Source: an uncultured Prevotellaceae bacterium (lineage in GTDB: Bacteria > Bacteroidota > Bacteroidia > Bacteroidales > Bacteroidaceae). Taken from it: DNA of 57,584 nucleotides. The notes under the pieces are model-generated. The model saw only the letters and a list, made by a program, of their open reading frames with translations, had not been told where the DNA came from and did not search any database. The stretch lies in assembly GCA_902762325.1 (NCBI GenBank), contig CACWNV010000012.1, forward strand, positions 1-57,584, written 5' to 3'. The first letter of the stretch is position 1. Every line of letters begins with the position of its first letter. This document shows positions 34,475-43,755 of this stretch, in pieces. The position numbers and the translations under genes are program-made.

Positions 34475-35634
34475 TAGCAAGAGTATTCATATTGTTGATA
34501 GTGCTTATACTATTGCCGGAATGGTATATCTACATGCGTTATTTCTCCCGTCGTTGTAAGAACGACAAGGTGAGGAAATGGCTATGCTGGCTACCTTCCA
34601 TCTTAATGGTTCTCTACACCATTATCTTGTCTCTGGAGCGCGACTTTGCCCCCGAGGACATGAGCCGGCTGAATATCTATCTGTTCCTGCTTGGTATCTG
34701 GATTATCCCAAAGGCAGTGTATTCGCTGTGTGCTGTCATCGGTCGCATCTGTGCTCTGCTGCGTCATTCCAAGAAGAACTGGGGTAATCTTATCGGACTT
34801 GTCCTCGCCTTGTATGTCATCTTCGTCGTGTTGTATGGCAGTACGATAGGTCTCCGCCGTCTGGAAGTAAAGCGTGTGGACCTTTCTTTCAAGGATCTGC
34901 CCGCCTCGTTCGAAGGCTACCGTATGGTATTGTTCTCTGATGCTCATGTCGGTTCAATGACGGGCTCATTGAAGAAGATACTGGAGCGCGACATTGATTC
35001 CATCAATGCCCAGCAGCCAGACATCATCCTGTTTGCAGGTGACTTGCAGAACATGCAGCCTTCTGAGCTCTATCCTGTGCAGGATATTCTGATGAAGCTG
35101 AAGGCAAAAGACGGTATTTATTCGGTTCTGGGCAACCATGACTACAGCGACTATATCAATGCCGACCCTGCCATTGAATCAGCCAATGAGCGGGAGCTTG
35201 TCAATCGTCAGACACGGTTTGGCTGGACGGTGCTCCGCAACGAGCGTCAGGTAATCCGACGCGGCAAGGACGACCTCGTGATTGCCGGTGAGGAGAGCGG
35301 AGGACTGAAAAGGGATACAATACTGTACGATAAGAAGAAGACGATGGAAGGTGTCAAGAAGAATTCTTTCGTCATCATGATGCAGCACGATCCCACAGTA
35401 TGGAGAAAAGACATCCTGCCCGACTCCATCCCACTAACGGTGAGCGGACATACACATGGCGGTCAGTACTCCTTCTTTGGAGTCCGTCCCACCGAATACA
35501 CATACACCGAAGACTGTGGATTGTACCAGGAAGGAAACAGCTACCTTTATGTCACCAAGGGCATCGGTGCACTGATTCCTTTCCGTTTTGCCGTGTCTCC
35601 AGAAATCGTTGTAATCACATTGCATAGAAAGTAG
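34471..35634 (+). CDS. Membrane-anchored metallophosphoesterase (YkuE/YaeI type)
   Basis: This 387-residue protein has four N-terminal membrane helices (about 5-20, 35-52, 67-90, 108-130) and a calcineurin-like phosphoesterase domain from about 150. Metal motifs: FSDAHVG with Asp157, FAGDLQN, GNHDYSD, MQHDP and SGHTHGG. Relatives act on UDP-diacylglucosamine or phospholipid phosphates; the substrate is not determined. It is coupled to the gene before it and lies 5 bp ahead of plsC, suggesting an envelope role. Confidence 0.88.
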   Translation: MIARVFILLIVLILLPEWYIYMRYFSRRCKNDKVRKWLCWLPSILMVLYTIILSLERDFAPEDMSRLNIYLFLLGIWIIPKAVYSLCAVIGRICALLRHSKKNWGNLIGLVLALYVIFVVLYGSTIGLRRLEVKRVDLSFKDLPASFEGYRMVLFSDAHVGSMTGSLKKILERDIDSINAQQPDIILFAGDLQNMQPSELYPVQDILMKLKAKDGIYSVLGNHDYSDYINADPAIESANERELVNRQTRFGWTVLRNERQVIRRGKDDLVIAGEESGGLKRDTILYDKKKTMEGVKKNSFVIMMQHDPTVWRKDILPDSIPLTVSGHTHGGQYSFFGVRPTEYTYTEDCGLYQEGNSYLYVTKGIGALIPFRFAVSPEIVVITLHRK

Positions 35635-35639
35635 AAAGA

Positions 35640-36398
35640 ATGAAATACCTGTACCGGATTTATCAGTTGTTCATAGCAGCACCCGTCATCCTTGTTGCCA
35701 CCATCATTACTGCAGTGACCGTCACCATTGGCTGTATGTTAGGCAATGGTCACTTCTGGGGGTATTATCCCGGGAGATGGTGGGGATGGGTAATCATCCG
35801 TGTACTGCTCTTGCCTGTGAAGGTGGAAGGACGTGAGAATCTTCAGTCAGGCCAGTCATACGTCTTTGTGAGCAACCACCAGGGAGCCTTTGACATCTTT
35901 CTCATCTATGGTTTCCTGCAAAGGAACTTCAAATGGATGATGAAGCGGCAGATCCGTAATATCCCCCTGGTGGGATTAGCCTGCGAAGCCTCCCATCAGA
36001 TATTTGTCGATAAGCGGGGTCCCAGCAAGATTAAGGAGACCTATACGAAGGCACGTGCCACATTGAAGGACGGGATGTCGCTTGTCGTCTTCCCGGAAGG
36101 CTCGCGTTCGTTTACGGGACACATGGGCGTGTTCCGCCGTGGAGCTTTCATGCTCGCCGATGAACTTCAGCTACCCGTAGCCCCGCTGACCATCAACGGT
36201 TCGTTTAATGTGATGCCGCGCATGCGTGACATGCATTTCGTCAACTGGCATCCGCTGACGCTTACCATCCATAAGCCGATTGCGCCAGTTGGGCAGGGAG
36301 CGGACAACATCAAGCATCTTGAGCAAGAGAGTTATCAGGTCGTTATGAGCGGTCTGGTGCCGGAATATCAGGGATATGTGGAGAATCCCGATCAGTAA
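35640..36398 (+). CDS. plsC: 1-Acyl-sn-glycerol-3-phosphate acyltransferase (PlsC-like)
   Basis: This 252-residue protein has N-terminal membrane segments (LFIAAPVILVATIITAVTV). The HxxxxD acyltransferase motif is NHQGAFD and the glycerol-phosphate motif is FPEGSRS. The enzyme makes phosphatidic acid at the inner membrane. It follows the metallophosphoesterase by 5 bp. Confidence 0.92.
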   Translation: MKYLYRIYQLFIAAPVILVATIITAVTVTIGCMLGNGHFWGYYPGRWWGWVIIRVLLLPVKVEGRENLQSGQSYVFVSNHQGAFDIFLIYGFLQRNFKWMMKRQIRNIPLVGLACEASHQIFVDKRGPSKIKETYTKARATLKDGMSLVVFPEGSRSFTGHMGVFRRGAFMLADELQLPVAPLTINGSFNVMPRMRDMHFVNWHPLTLTIHKPIAPVGQGADNIKHLEQESYQVVMSGLVPEYQGYVENPDQ

Positions 36399-36426
36399 GA
36401 AACATCATTAATAATTAGATACGAAA

Positions 36427-37083
36427 ATGACAATGAGAGAAAACATTGGTGAATCTGTTAGACGCATAGGTAGGGGAATGCTTGGGAAAAGGTTTCTCTA
36501 TACTACTATTGCAGTCGAAGTGTTGCTGTTGGTCGCAATTTTGTATTTCTCCTGTTCAGGTGAAAAGAAGTTCGGGTCATCAGACACATTGACAACCTAT
36601 GAGGTGTTTGACAGTCTGACAACTATTCTTCCGAAAGGTTCGGAGGTGATCGCCCGCTTTCCTGACAAGGAGCGCCATTGCATGTATTATCAGAACAGTG
36701 GCTTGCTGTATTATTTTGACGGAAAGCAGAAGAACCTTGAAGAAGTCACTATCAGTGGAATTCCAAACGGTAACGTCGTCAGTGCCCGTCTGGATGCTGA
36801 AGAGAAATATATCATGATAGTGGTGAAAGTCGGTAATCTGAATAAGTTGTTCCGCCTGAACACTTACAACCGTAATGTCGTCGATATGGATAAGACCGTC
36901 GAGATTGAGAAGGAAGAGGCGAAAGACGAAGAAGAAAAGAAGCCGACGAAGACCAGAAAGAGAGAGACTACTTCTGAGGAACAGCCCGTAGCAGAACCCA
37001 AGCCGGCACCGGAGCGCGAGGGCGTGCTACAGGATGTCATGGAAGAGCTTCCTGCTCCTTCACACGAATCAAACGGTGAATAA
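36427..37083 (+). CDS. Single-pass membrane protein with charged tail, unknown
   Basis: This 218-residue protein has one helix (about 24-43, FLYTTIAVEVLLLVAILYFS), an extracytoplasmic domain (about 50-155) and a long Lys/Glu- and Pro-rich C-terminal tail (EKEEAKDEEEKKPTKTRKRE). I do not recognise the family. SCSGEKK after the helix resembles a lipobox, but the N-terminus before it is too long for a typical lipoprotein signal. It lies 28 bp after plsC and 12 bp before the glycosyltransferase gene. Confidence 0.7.
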   Translation: MTMRENIGESVRRIGRGMLGKRFLYTTIAVEVLLLVAILYFSCSGEKKFGSSDTLTTYEVFDSLTTILPKGSEVIARFPDKERHCMYYQNSGLLYYFDGKQKNLEEVTISGIPNGNVVSARLDAEEKYIMIVVKVGNLNKLFRLNTYNRNVVDMDKTVEIEKEEAKDEEEKKPTKTRKRETTSEEQPVAEPKPAPEREGVLQDVMEELPAPSHESNGE

Positions 37084-37095
37084 AGAACCATTCCC

Positions 37096-37848
37096 ATGAA
37101 TCAGTCTGATAGTATCGTAATCATTCCTACTTATAATGAGAAGGAGAATATGGAGAAGATCATTCGTGCCGTATTCTCCCTTCCAAAGTGTTTCCATATT
37201 CTTGTGATAGACGACGGTTCGCCCGACGGTACCGCAGGAATCGTACACCGGCTTATCGATGAAGAGTTTGCCGACCGTCTCTTTATCATCGAGCGAAGTG
37301 GAAAGCTAGGGTTAGGAACAGCCTATATTACAGGTTTCAAGTGGGCATTGGACCATCAGTATGACTATATCTTTGAGATGGATGCCGACTTCTCCCATGA
37401 CCCCAACGACCTGCCTCGTCTCTATGATGCCTGTGCCGTAGAAGGATATGATCTTGCCATCGGGTCGCGCTATGTCAGTGGCGTGAATGTGGTGAACTGG
37501 CCTATCGGAAGGGTACTGATGAGTTATTTCGCATCCAAGTATGTACGTTTCGTCACAGGCTTCAAGGTGCATGATACGACAGCAGGCTTCAAGTGTTATC
37601 GCCGCAGGGTACTTGCCACGATAGAGCTTGACAAGATTCGTTTCAAGGGATATGGATTCCAGATTGAAATGAAATACACGGCATATAAGATAGGCTTCAA
37701 TATTAAGGAGGTTCCCGTGATCTTCATCAACCGCCGTGAGGGAGTCTCGAAGATGAGTGGAGGTATTTTCGGAGAAGCATTCTTTGGCGTCATGCGGCTG
37801 CGTTTGGACGGCTGGTTCCGTAAATATCCACCTTTGCCTAAGAGTTAA
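37096..37848 (+). CDS. Polyprenol-phosphate mannosyltransferase-like glycosyltransferase (GT2, DPM1-like)
   Basis: This 250-residue protein has the GT-A fold: IVIIPTYNEKENM, ILVIDDGSPDGTAG, FEMDADFSHDP (DxD), GSRYVSG and the C-terminal FKGYGFQIEMKY and RREGVSKMSGG. It transfers a sugar, probably mannose, to polyprenyl phosphate at the inner membrane. In Bacteroidota such donors can feed protein O-glycosylation; that link is inferred. mfd follows after 2 bp. Confidence 0.9.
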   Translation: MNQSDSIVIIPTYNEKENMEKIIRAVFSLPKCFHILVIDDGSPDGTAGIVHRLIDEEFADRLFIIERSGKLGLGTAYITGFKWALDHQYDYIFEMDADFSHDPNDLPRLYDACAVEGYDLAIGSRYVSGVNVVNWPIGRVLMSYFASKYVRFVTGFKVHDTTAGFKCYRRRVLATIELDKIRFKGYGFQIEMKYTAYKIGFNIKEVPVIFINRREGVSKMSGGIFGEAFFGVMRLRLDGWFRKYPPLPKS

Positions 37849-37850
37849 CA

Positions 37851-40800
37851 GTGGATTTAAAAGACTTATTACCATATTATAGTGGCCTGAAGCAGGCTAA
37901 GGCATTAAGAGAGGCACTGAAGAACAAGTCGGTCAGGACTTTTTTCCTGAAAGGGCTGACGGGTTCTTCAGCGCCTGTTTTCTTTTCTTCGCTCGCCGAT
38001 TCCGTGACTGTTCCCTTTGCCTTCATCCTTCAGGATGCCGATGATGCCGGCTATTTCTATAACGACCTGAAACAGATACTCGGACAGGAGCAGGTGTTGT
38101 TTTTCCCTTCCTCCTATCGCCGTTCTGTGAAATACGGTCAGCGTGATGCTGCCAATGAGGTGCTGCGCACGGAAGTTCTGGCAAGACTATCGGAAGCGGA
38201 GGAGCAGTCGCCCCTTTTCATCGTGTCCTATCCTGAGGCAGTAGCGGAACTTGTCGTTTCAAAGAAGAATCTTGATGAAAGGATTCTGAAACTGAGTGTG
38301 GGGCAGACAGCCGACATCACGGAGACGACGCGCCGGTTGCGGGATTTCTCGTTCACAGAAGTCGATTACGTCTATGAGCCGGGTCAGTATGCCGTTCGTG
38401 GAAGTATTTTAGATGTCTATTCCTTCTCCTGTGAACTGCCTTTCCGTATCGACTTCTTTGGAGATGAGATAGATACCATCCGCACGTTCGAGGTGCAGGA
38501 CCAGTTGTCGAAGGAACAGCGCAAGACGGTGGAGATTGTACCCGAACTGGCGAAGCTGGCAACAGAGAAAGTGCCGTTCCTCGGCTTTCTCCCTGCCGAC
38601 AGTATATTAGTCGTCAGCGACTTCCTTTATGTCCATGAGGTCATCGGGAGAATCTATGAAGAAGGCTTCTCGACTCAGGCACTGGAGGAACGCCTCAGTA
38701 GTGCCACCGAGATGGACCGTCAGCAGATTATGCGTGACATGCAGCGTGAAGCACAGTTGTGCACTGCTTCCCGTTTCATCGAGGATGCTGCCGGGTTCCG
38801 CCGCATAGAGATTGGGCAGAATCCGACGGGTACACCCCAGGCGACCATACAGTTCGACATTACCCCTCAGCCGTTGTTCCACAAGAATATCGAGTTGCTG
38901 AAACAGACACTCGAAGACTATGTGCTGAAAGGCTACAAGCTCTTCATCCTTGCTGACAGCGCCAAGCAGCAGCAGCGTCTGCGTGAGATCGTGGAGGATA
39001 AGATTCCTTTTACAGACGTGAGCCATACGTTGCATGCCGGATTCACCGACAACGAGCAGAGAGTCTGCTTCTTCACCGATCATCAGATATTCGACCGCTT
39101 CCATAAGTACAGCCTGAGAAGTGATACTGCCCGTGCCGGAAAAATGGCGTTGAGCATGAAGGAACTACAGGAAATGGAAGTCGGCGATTACCTTGTGCAT
39201 GTCGACTATGGTGTCGGTAAGTTTGGCGGACTGGTCCGGCTGCCGCTCCCGTCTTCCAATGGGAAGGAGACATCCTATCAAGAGGTCATCCGCATCATCT
39301 ACCAGCATAACGACAAGGTTGACGTCTCCATCCACTCGCTTTACAAGATTTCCAAATACCGCAGGAGTGATACCGGGGAGCCTCCTCGCCTCTCAACACT
39401 TGGCACAGGTGCGTGGGACAGACTGAAGGAACGTACCAAGAAACGGATTAAGGACATCGCCCGCGACCTGATCAAGATTTATGCCAAGCGATTGCAGGAA
39501 AAAGGTTTTGCCTTCTCTGGCGACTCCTTCTTGCAGAACGAGCTGGAAGCATCCTTCCTCTATGAGGATACGCCGGATCAGCTGAAGGCTACCAATGACG
39601 TAAAGGCAGATATGGAGAGTGCCCGTCCGATGGACCGACTGGTCTGCGGTGATGTCGGATTTGGAAAGACCGAAGTGGCGGTGCGTGCAGCATTCAAGGC
39701 AGCCTGTGACTCCAAGCAGGTGGCGGTGCTTGTGCCGACCACTGTTCTTGCCTTCCAGCACTACCAGACATTCCGCGACCGTCTGAAAGGAATGCCAGTC
39801 CGCGTGGATTATCTGTCGAGGGCACGCTCGGCAAAGAAGACAAAGGAACTGCTGGCTGATCTCCAGCAGGGAAAGATAGACATTCTGATTGGCACTCACA
39901 AGCTGATTGGCAAGAATGTGAAGTGGAAAGACCTCGGACTGCTGATTATCGACGAGGAGCAGAAGTTCGGTGTTTCCGTGAAGGAAAAGCTCCGTAAGCT
40001 GAAGACCAACATCGACACACTCACGATGAGCGCGACGCCGATACCGCGAACGCTTCAGTTCTCCCTGATGGGTGCCCGCGACATGAGCATCATCCGTACA
40101 CCTCCGCCCAACCGTCACCCCATCCATACGGAGCTGGGTGTCTATGGCAGTGAACTGATTACCGATGCCATTAACTTCGAGATGAGCCGTAACGGACAGG
40201 TGTACTTTGTCAACGACCGCATCTCTAATCTTCCTGAGATAGAGAAGCTGATTCTCAAGAATGTCCCCGACTGCCGTGTGGCAATCGGACATGGACAGAT
40301 GAAACCGGAGGAGCTGGAAAACATCATCATGGGATTCATCAACTACGACTATGATGTGCTGCTCTCTACAACCATCGTAGAGAATGGCATTGACATCCCT
40401 AATGCCAACACCATTATTATTAATGACGCCCACCGCTTCGGACTCAGCGACTTGCATCAGATGAGAGGTCGGGTAGGGCGTAGCAACCGTAAGGCTTTCT
40501 GCTATCTGCTGGCACCGCCAAAGAGTGTGCTTTCGCCCGAGGCGCGTCGCCGCCTGGAGGCTTTGGAGACCTTCTCTGACTTGGGTAGCGGGTTCAGTCT
40601 TGCCATGCAGGACCTGGACATCCGTGGTGCGGGCAACCTGCTGGGGGCCGAGCAGAGCGGATTCATGGAAGACTTGGGATATGAGACCTACTTGAAGATT
40701 ATCAAGCAGGCGATGGCTGAACTGCGGAATGAGTCGGGAGGAATGCCTGCCGATGAAGTGAAAGAGCAGATTCCATCGGCAAAGACATCTTCAGGTTATC

Positions 40801-41285
40801 CTTCCGGCAAGTTGATGTTTGACTCGTCTTCCTTTGTGGACGACTGTGCCATAGAGTCCGATCTCGAAATGTATTTCCCTGACACATACGTCCCCGGGTC
40901 ATCAGAGCGGATGCTGCTCTACCGTGAACTTGACAATATCGAAGACGACCGTACACTGGAGGCTTACCGAAAGCGACTGGAAGACAGATTTGGTCCTGTC
41001 CCCACAGAAGGAGAGGAACTGATGCAGGTAGTGACCTTGCGAAGATTAGGCAAGCAGCTGGGCTGTGAGAAGATTATTCTTCGTCAGGGTATCATGAACA
41101 TGCAGTTCGTTTCCAATGCAGAGAGTCCTTATTACCAGAGTCAGGCCTTTAGCAATGTGCTGAATTATGCCACCCGTGAGCTGCGCCGTTGCCAGCTCAA
41201 AGAGGTAAAAGGTCGCCGACTGTTGCATGTCAGGGATGTACCGACAGTTGGAGAGGCAGTTCAAGTACTGAAATCAATGGGTTGA
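37851..41285 (+). CDS. mfd: Transcription-repair coupling factor (Mfd)
   Basis: This 1144-residue ATP-dependent translocase displaces stalled RNA polymerase and recruits UvrA; E. coli Mfd has 1148. Order: N-terminal UvrB-like module (1-about 330), CarD-like RNA-polymerase-interaction domain (about 440-510, GDYLVHVDYGVGKFGG), helicase domains with Walker A GDVGFGKT (600-607) and DEEQ (701-704), HRFGLSDLHQMRGRVGRSNR, and the C-terminal TRCF domain. The start is GTG, 2 bp after the glycosyltransferase stop. Confidence 0.97.
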   Translation: MDLKDLLPYYSGLKQAKALREALKNKSVRTFFLKGLTGSSAPVFFSSLADSVTVPFAFILQDADDAGYFYNDLKQILGQEQVLFFPSSYRRSVKYGQRDAANEVLRTEVLARLSEAEEQSPLFIVSYPEAVAELVVSKKNLDERILKLSVGQTADITETTRRLRDFSFTEVDYVYEPGQYAVRGSILDVYSFSCELPFRIDFFGDEIDTIRTFEVQDQLSKEQRKTVEIVPELAKLATEKVPFLGFLPADSILVVSDFLYVHEVIGRIYEEGFSTQALEERLSSATEMDRQQIMRDMQREAQLCTASRFIEDAAGFRRIEIGQNPTGTPQATIQFDITPQPLFHKNIELLKQTLEDYVLKGYKLFILADSAKQQQRLREIVEDKIPFTDVSHTLHAGFTDNEQRVCFFTDHQIFDRFHKYSLRSDTARAGKMALSMKELQEMEVGDYLVHVDYGVGKFGGLVRLPLPSSNGKETSYQEVIRIIYQHNDKVDVSIHSLYKISKYRRSDTGEPPRLSTLGTGAWDRLKERTKKRIKDIARDLIKIYAKRLQEKGFAFSGDSFLQNELEASFLYEDTPDQLKATNDVKADMESARPMDRLVCGDVGFGKTEVAVRAAFKAACDSKQVAVLVPTTVLAFQHYQTFRDRLKGMPVRVDYLSRARSAKKTKELLADLQQGKIDILIGTHKLIGKNVKWKDLGLLIIDEEQKFGVSVKEKLRKLKTNIDTLTMSATPIPRTLQFSLMGARDMSIIRTPPPNRHPIHTELGVYGSELITDAINFEMSRNGQVYFVNDRISNLPEIEKLILKNVPDCRVAIGHGQMKPEELENIIMGFINYDYDVLLSTTIVENGIDIPNANTIIINDAHRFGLSDLHQMRGRVGRSNRKAFCYLLAPPKSVLSPEARRRLEALETFSDLGSGFSLAMQDLDIRGAGNLLGAEQSGFMEDLGYETYLKIIKQAMAELRNESGGMPADEVKEQIPSAKTSSGYPSGKLMFDSSSFVDDCAIESDLEMYFPDTYVPGSSERMLLYRELDNIEDDRTLEAYRKRLEDRFGPVPTEGEELMQVVTLRRLGKQLGCEKIILRQGIMNMQFVSNAESPYYQSQAFSNVLNYATRELRRCQLKEVKGRRLLHVRDVPTVGEAVQVLKSMG

Positions 41286-41310
41286 CAATCGAAGAGATTG
41301 CCAACCCATT
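41276..41310 (+). terminator. Hairpin overlapping the mfd stop codon
   Basis: AATGGGTTG (41276-41284) pairs with CAACCCATT (41302-41310), followed by CTTTTA. The stem begins inside the last mfd codons. Confidence 0.7.
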
Positions 41311-41364
41311 CTTTTAGAGCTTGCAACATCGTTTGCTTGTGTCGTTGGAACTGCTGCATTTTAT

Positions 41365-41770
41365 CGTCAAATATGTTGACAAAAACTTGTCGGGGAAAAG
41401 TGATGAAATAGAGGTTAAAATCCGTTAAAACCGATTCTTCACTCTTCATTCATCATTCTTCATTTTCTCATCGCTAAGGTTTCGCACCGCGAAAGGTAAG
41501 CTTTGACCGCGTCAAAGCTTATGTTTCGTGCGATGAAACATGGTCTTTCACACGACGAAACCTTACCTTTGGCGCACCAAAACCTAACCTTTCGCAAATT
41601 CGTTTTTTGTAAACAGTTCGATTACAGATAAATAATCGTATAACCATCTGTCAGCCAACACTTTACGAAAAATCTCAAAAAATGACGTTTTTTCGACCGA
41701 GTGACCCTTTCGTGACCAATACCCCCTGTTTTTTGGGGTCAAAATTCGAATATTATTTGACAAAATTTCG
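41365..41770 (+). repeat. Large intergenic repeat, copy 3
   Basis: It carries the same order as the other copies: TTGACAAAAACTTGTCGGGG, GAGGTTAAAATCCGTTAAAA, a pyrimidine run, then the mini-hairpin array (about 41473-41600) with TTTCGC-acc-GCGAAA, CTTTGAC-cgc-GTCAAAG and ATGTTTCGT-gcg-ATGAAACAT, and the conserved core ending ATTCGAATATTATTTGACAA. The third unit pairs better here than in copies 1 and 2. The foldback element follows at 41911. Confidence 0.87.
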
Positions 41771-41910
41771 TTTTGCCGAATGTGCCCCTGAAAGGGGCAA
41801 TGAATCACCAGCCCGGGGCAACACCTTGGGGGAACAGGGAACAAAACAGGCTGCGCCCAGACAGGGAGCGGATAGCAAAGAAAGAATACAGTTAGGCCGT
41901 TTGCAAAGAG

Positions 41911-42188
41911 GATGCCAGCGGCATCAGACAAAGGTAGCCAGCCATACAGAAAAGCCTTTAGGTTTTTCGAACCAACGGTCACTGTTCGCGAAGCGAGGGA
42001 AAGTAAATGGCTGGGGCAAAGGTTACCCCAATAATAACAGCCTGCCCTTGGGTAGGCGACATTGTTTAATCTTGTCCCTTACCTAAAGGCAAGGTATAAA
42101 ATGGGGGTGGCGCTCTATCCAGCCATTTCGCAGTCCCCAAGGGGACAACTGTATGGCTGGCTACCATTGTCTAATGCCTATCGGCATT
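41911..42188 (+). repeat. Foldback/MITE-like element, long form (copy B)
   Basis: The ends form a long inverted repeat: 41911-41949 (GATGCCAGCGGCATCAGACA... ending CCAGCCATACAG) against 42149-42188 (starting CTGTATGGCTGGCTACC), complementary at about 28 of the inner 30 positions. Nested inside is AAATGGCTGG (42005-42014) with CCAGCCATTT (42119-42128). The 65-bp centre is shared with copy A. A GTCCCC-aa-GGGGAC hairpin (about 42133-42146) replaces the unrelated GCCGT/ACGGC hairpin of copy A at the same place. Long frames here (e.g. 41682-42086) are not credible. Confidence 0.78.
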
Positions 42189-42492
42189 TCTTCTATCAAA
42201 ACGTGAATCTTGTCTAATGTCTATCGGCATTTTTCGTTGCGATTCTGTTTATAATCAAACGACTAACACCGTCTAATGCCTGGCGGCATTTCTACCATGG
42301 TGAATCTGACTATCTATCTGAATGAATAATGATGGAAACAATTATCGTCCAATCGTTCTTCATAATTTCCGAATTGACAGGAGGATGACATTTCCTCCAT
42401 AAAACAAACTCAATGATATACTGCAACAAAAAAGAAGTCAAGTATTCATAATTTTTTTTTGTATAAAACAATGGAATTTGTAAATTATTAAG
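42189..42492. other. Gene-free stretch with repeated TCTAATG..GGCATT units
   Basis: A unit resembling GTCTAATGCCTATCGGCATT occurs at the right end of the foldback element (42169-42188) and again near 42211-42232 and 42271-42290. After about 42300 the sequence is AT-rich with no recognised feature up to the promoter at 42493. Copy A has a similar extra partial unit at about 769-784. Confidence 0.55.
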
Positions 42493-42500
42493 TAAATTTG
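42493..42500 (+). promoter_or_regulatory. -7 promoter element for the RND efflux operon
   Basis: TAAATTTG followed by C. It lies 79 bp before the adaptor ATG, leaving a leader of about 73 nt with no recognised regulatory structure. Confidence 0.6.
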
Positions 42501-42579
42501 CACTCAATAGCTGTATCATGGAATGATATTTATTGAACTTAACGGCAAGTATATATTAAGTAATTGAAAAATAAATAAC

Positions 42580-43752
42580 ATGAAACAAACAATTGTTCTC
42601 AAATTGGCATGTCTGCTAAGTCTGGTTTTTGGACTAGCTTCTTGTGGAATAGACATACCTAAGGAAACGAAGTCGTCTTATAAGACGATGACAGTGAAGA
42701 AGACGGACATCACGATGCCCCTGAAATTTAGTGCAAAAATGAAAGGACAGTCCGATGTGACAATTTCGCCGCAGGTGAGTGGTCAGCTGATGAAGATCTG
42801 CGTAACAGAAGGTCAGCAGGTGCACAGAGGTCAGACTCTCTTTGTTATTGACTCACGTAATGCCCGTCATGAAGTTGAGGCTGCCCAAGCCAATCTTCAG
42901 GCAGCTCAAGCCAACCTTACTGCCGCCATGGCTCAGGCCAACAGTGCCAAGTTGGAATATGAGAGCAACAAGAACTTGTTTGACAAAAAGATTGTGAGCA
43001 GCTATATGCTTGAGAACTCCCAGAACAGTTACAATCAGGCGCAAGCCGCTGTCAGTCAGGCAAAGGCTTCTGTATCACAGGCTCAGTCTGCCGTGAACCG
43101 TGCCAAGGTGAACCTCGGCTTCTGCACCATCACGGCACCTGTGTCAGGTGTCATCGGTGAGATTCCAGTACGCCCCGGTGATCAAGTGTCGCCCGCTTCG
43201 AACCTCACCATCCTCAGTGGTAACACGATGATGGATGCAGAGTTCTCCGTGACAGAAGCAATCATCGAGGCACAGGTGAACGCCGGCATGAAGGGTGACG
43301 AGAAGGAGAAGCACATGGCCGCATTGCCCGATGTGACGTTTGTGATGAAGAACGGCACAGAGTATCCGCACAAGGGACGCATCACGAGTCTGACAGGTGT
43401 GGTGGATGCCTCCACGGGTTCACTGGCTTGTAAGGCTTCTTTCGTCAATCCCGACGGTCATCTCTTCTCTGGTATTCAGGGTACGGTGATCGTTCCTCTC
43501 TCACGGAAAGACGTGATGGTGATTCCGCAGTCTGCCGTAGTACGCCTACAGGATAAGAGCCTGGTCTATAAAGTGAAGGCCGACAGCACTGCTACTGCCA
43601 TTACTGTTACCACGACCAATACGGGTAACGGCAAGGATGTCATCGTCAATTCAGGTCTTAAGACAGGTGACAGGATTGTGATTGAAGGTGCCAACAACGT
43701 ACAGGAGGGTGAGAAGGTCCTCTTCCCTGAAGCACCGAAAAACAAGAAGTAA
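42580..43752 (+). CDS. RND efflux periplasmic adaptor (AcrA/MexA-like lipoprotein)
   Basis: This 390-residue protein has a lipoprotein signal with lipobox LASC (about 18-22). A biotinyl-lipoyl half-motif is followed by an Ala/Gln-rich coiled-coil hairpin (EAAQANLQAAQANLTAAMAQ... QAKASVSQAQSAVNRAKVNL) and a second lipoyl half (GFCTITAPVSGVIGEIPVRP), then beta-barrel and membrane-proximal domains. It links the RND pump to the outer-membrane channel. First gene of a three-gene tripartite pump operon; 3 bp to the pump. Confidence 0.95.
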   Translation: MKQTIVLKLACLLSLVFGLASCGIDIPKETKSSYKTMTVKKTDITMPLKFSAKMKGQSDVTISPQVSGQLMKICVTEGQQVHRGQTLFVIDSRNARHEVEAAQANLQAAQANLTAAMAQANSAKLEYESNKNLFDKKIVSSYMLENSQNSYNQAQAAVSQAKASVSQAQSAVNRAKVNLGFCTITAPVSGVIGEIPVRPGDQVSPASNLTILSGNTMMDAEFSVTEAIIEAQVNAGMKGDEKEKHMAALPDVTFVMKNGTEYPHKGRITSLTGVVDASTGSLACKASFVNPDGHLFSGIQGTVIVPLSRKDVMVIPQSAVVRLQDKSLVYKVKADSTATAITVTTTNTGNGKDVIVNSGLKTGDRIVIEGANNVQEGEKVLFPEAPKNKK

Positions 43753-43755
43753 GTC

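Noticed and set aside
39393-40457. 354-codon open frame opposite mfd
   Set aside because: It lies entirely antisense to the conserved helicase domains of Mfd and shows no recognisable protein signature.
41682-42086. 134-codon frame through repeat copy 3 and the foldback element
   Set aside because: It crosses two repeat elements, is not preserved in the other copies because of indels, and reads as translated repeat sequence.
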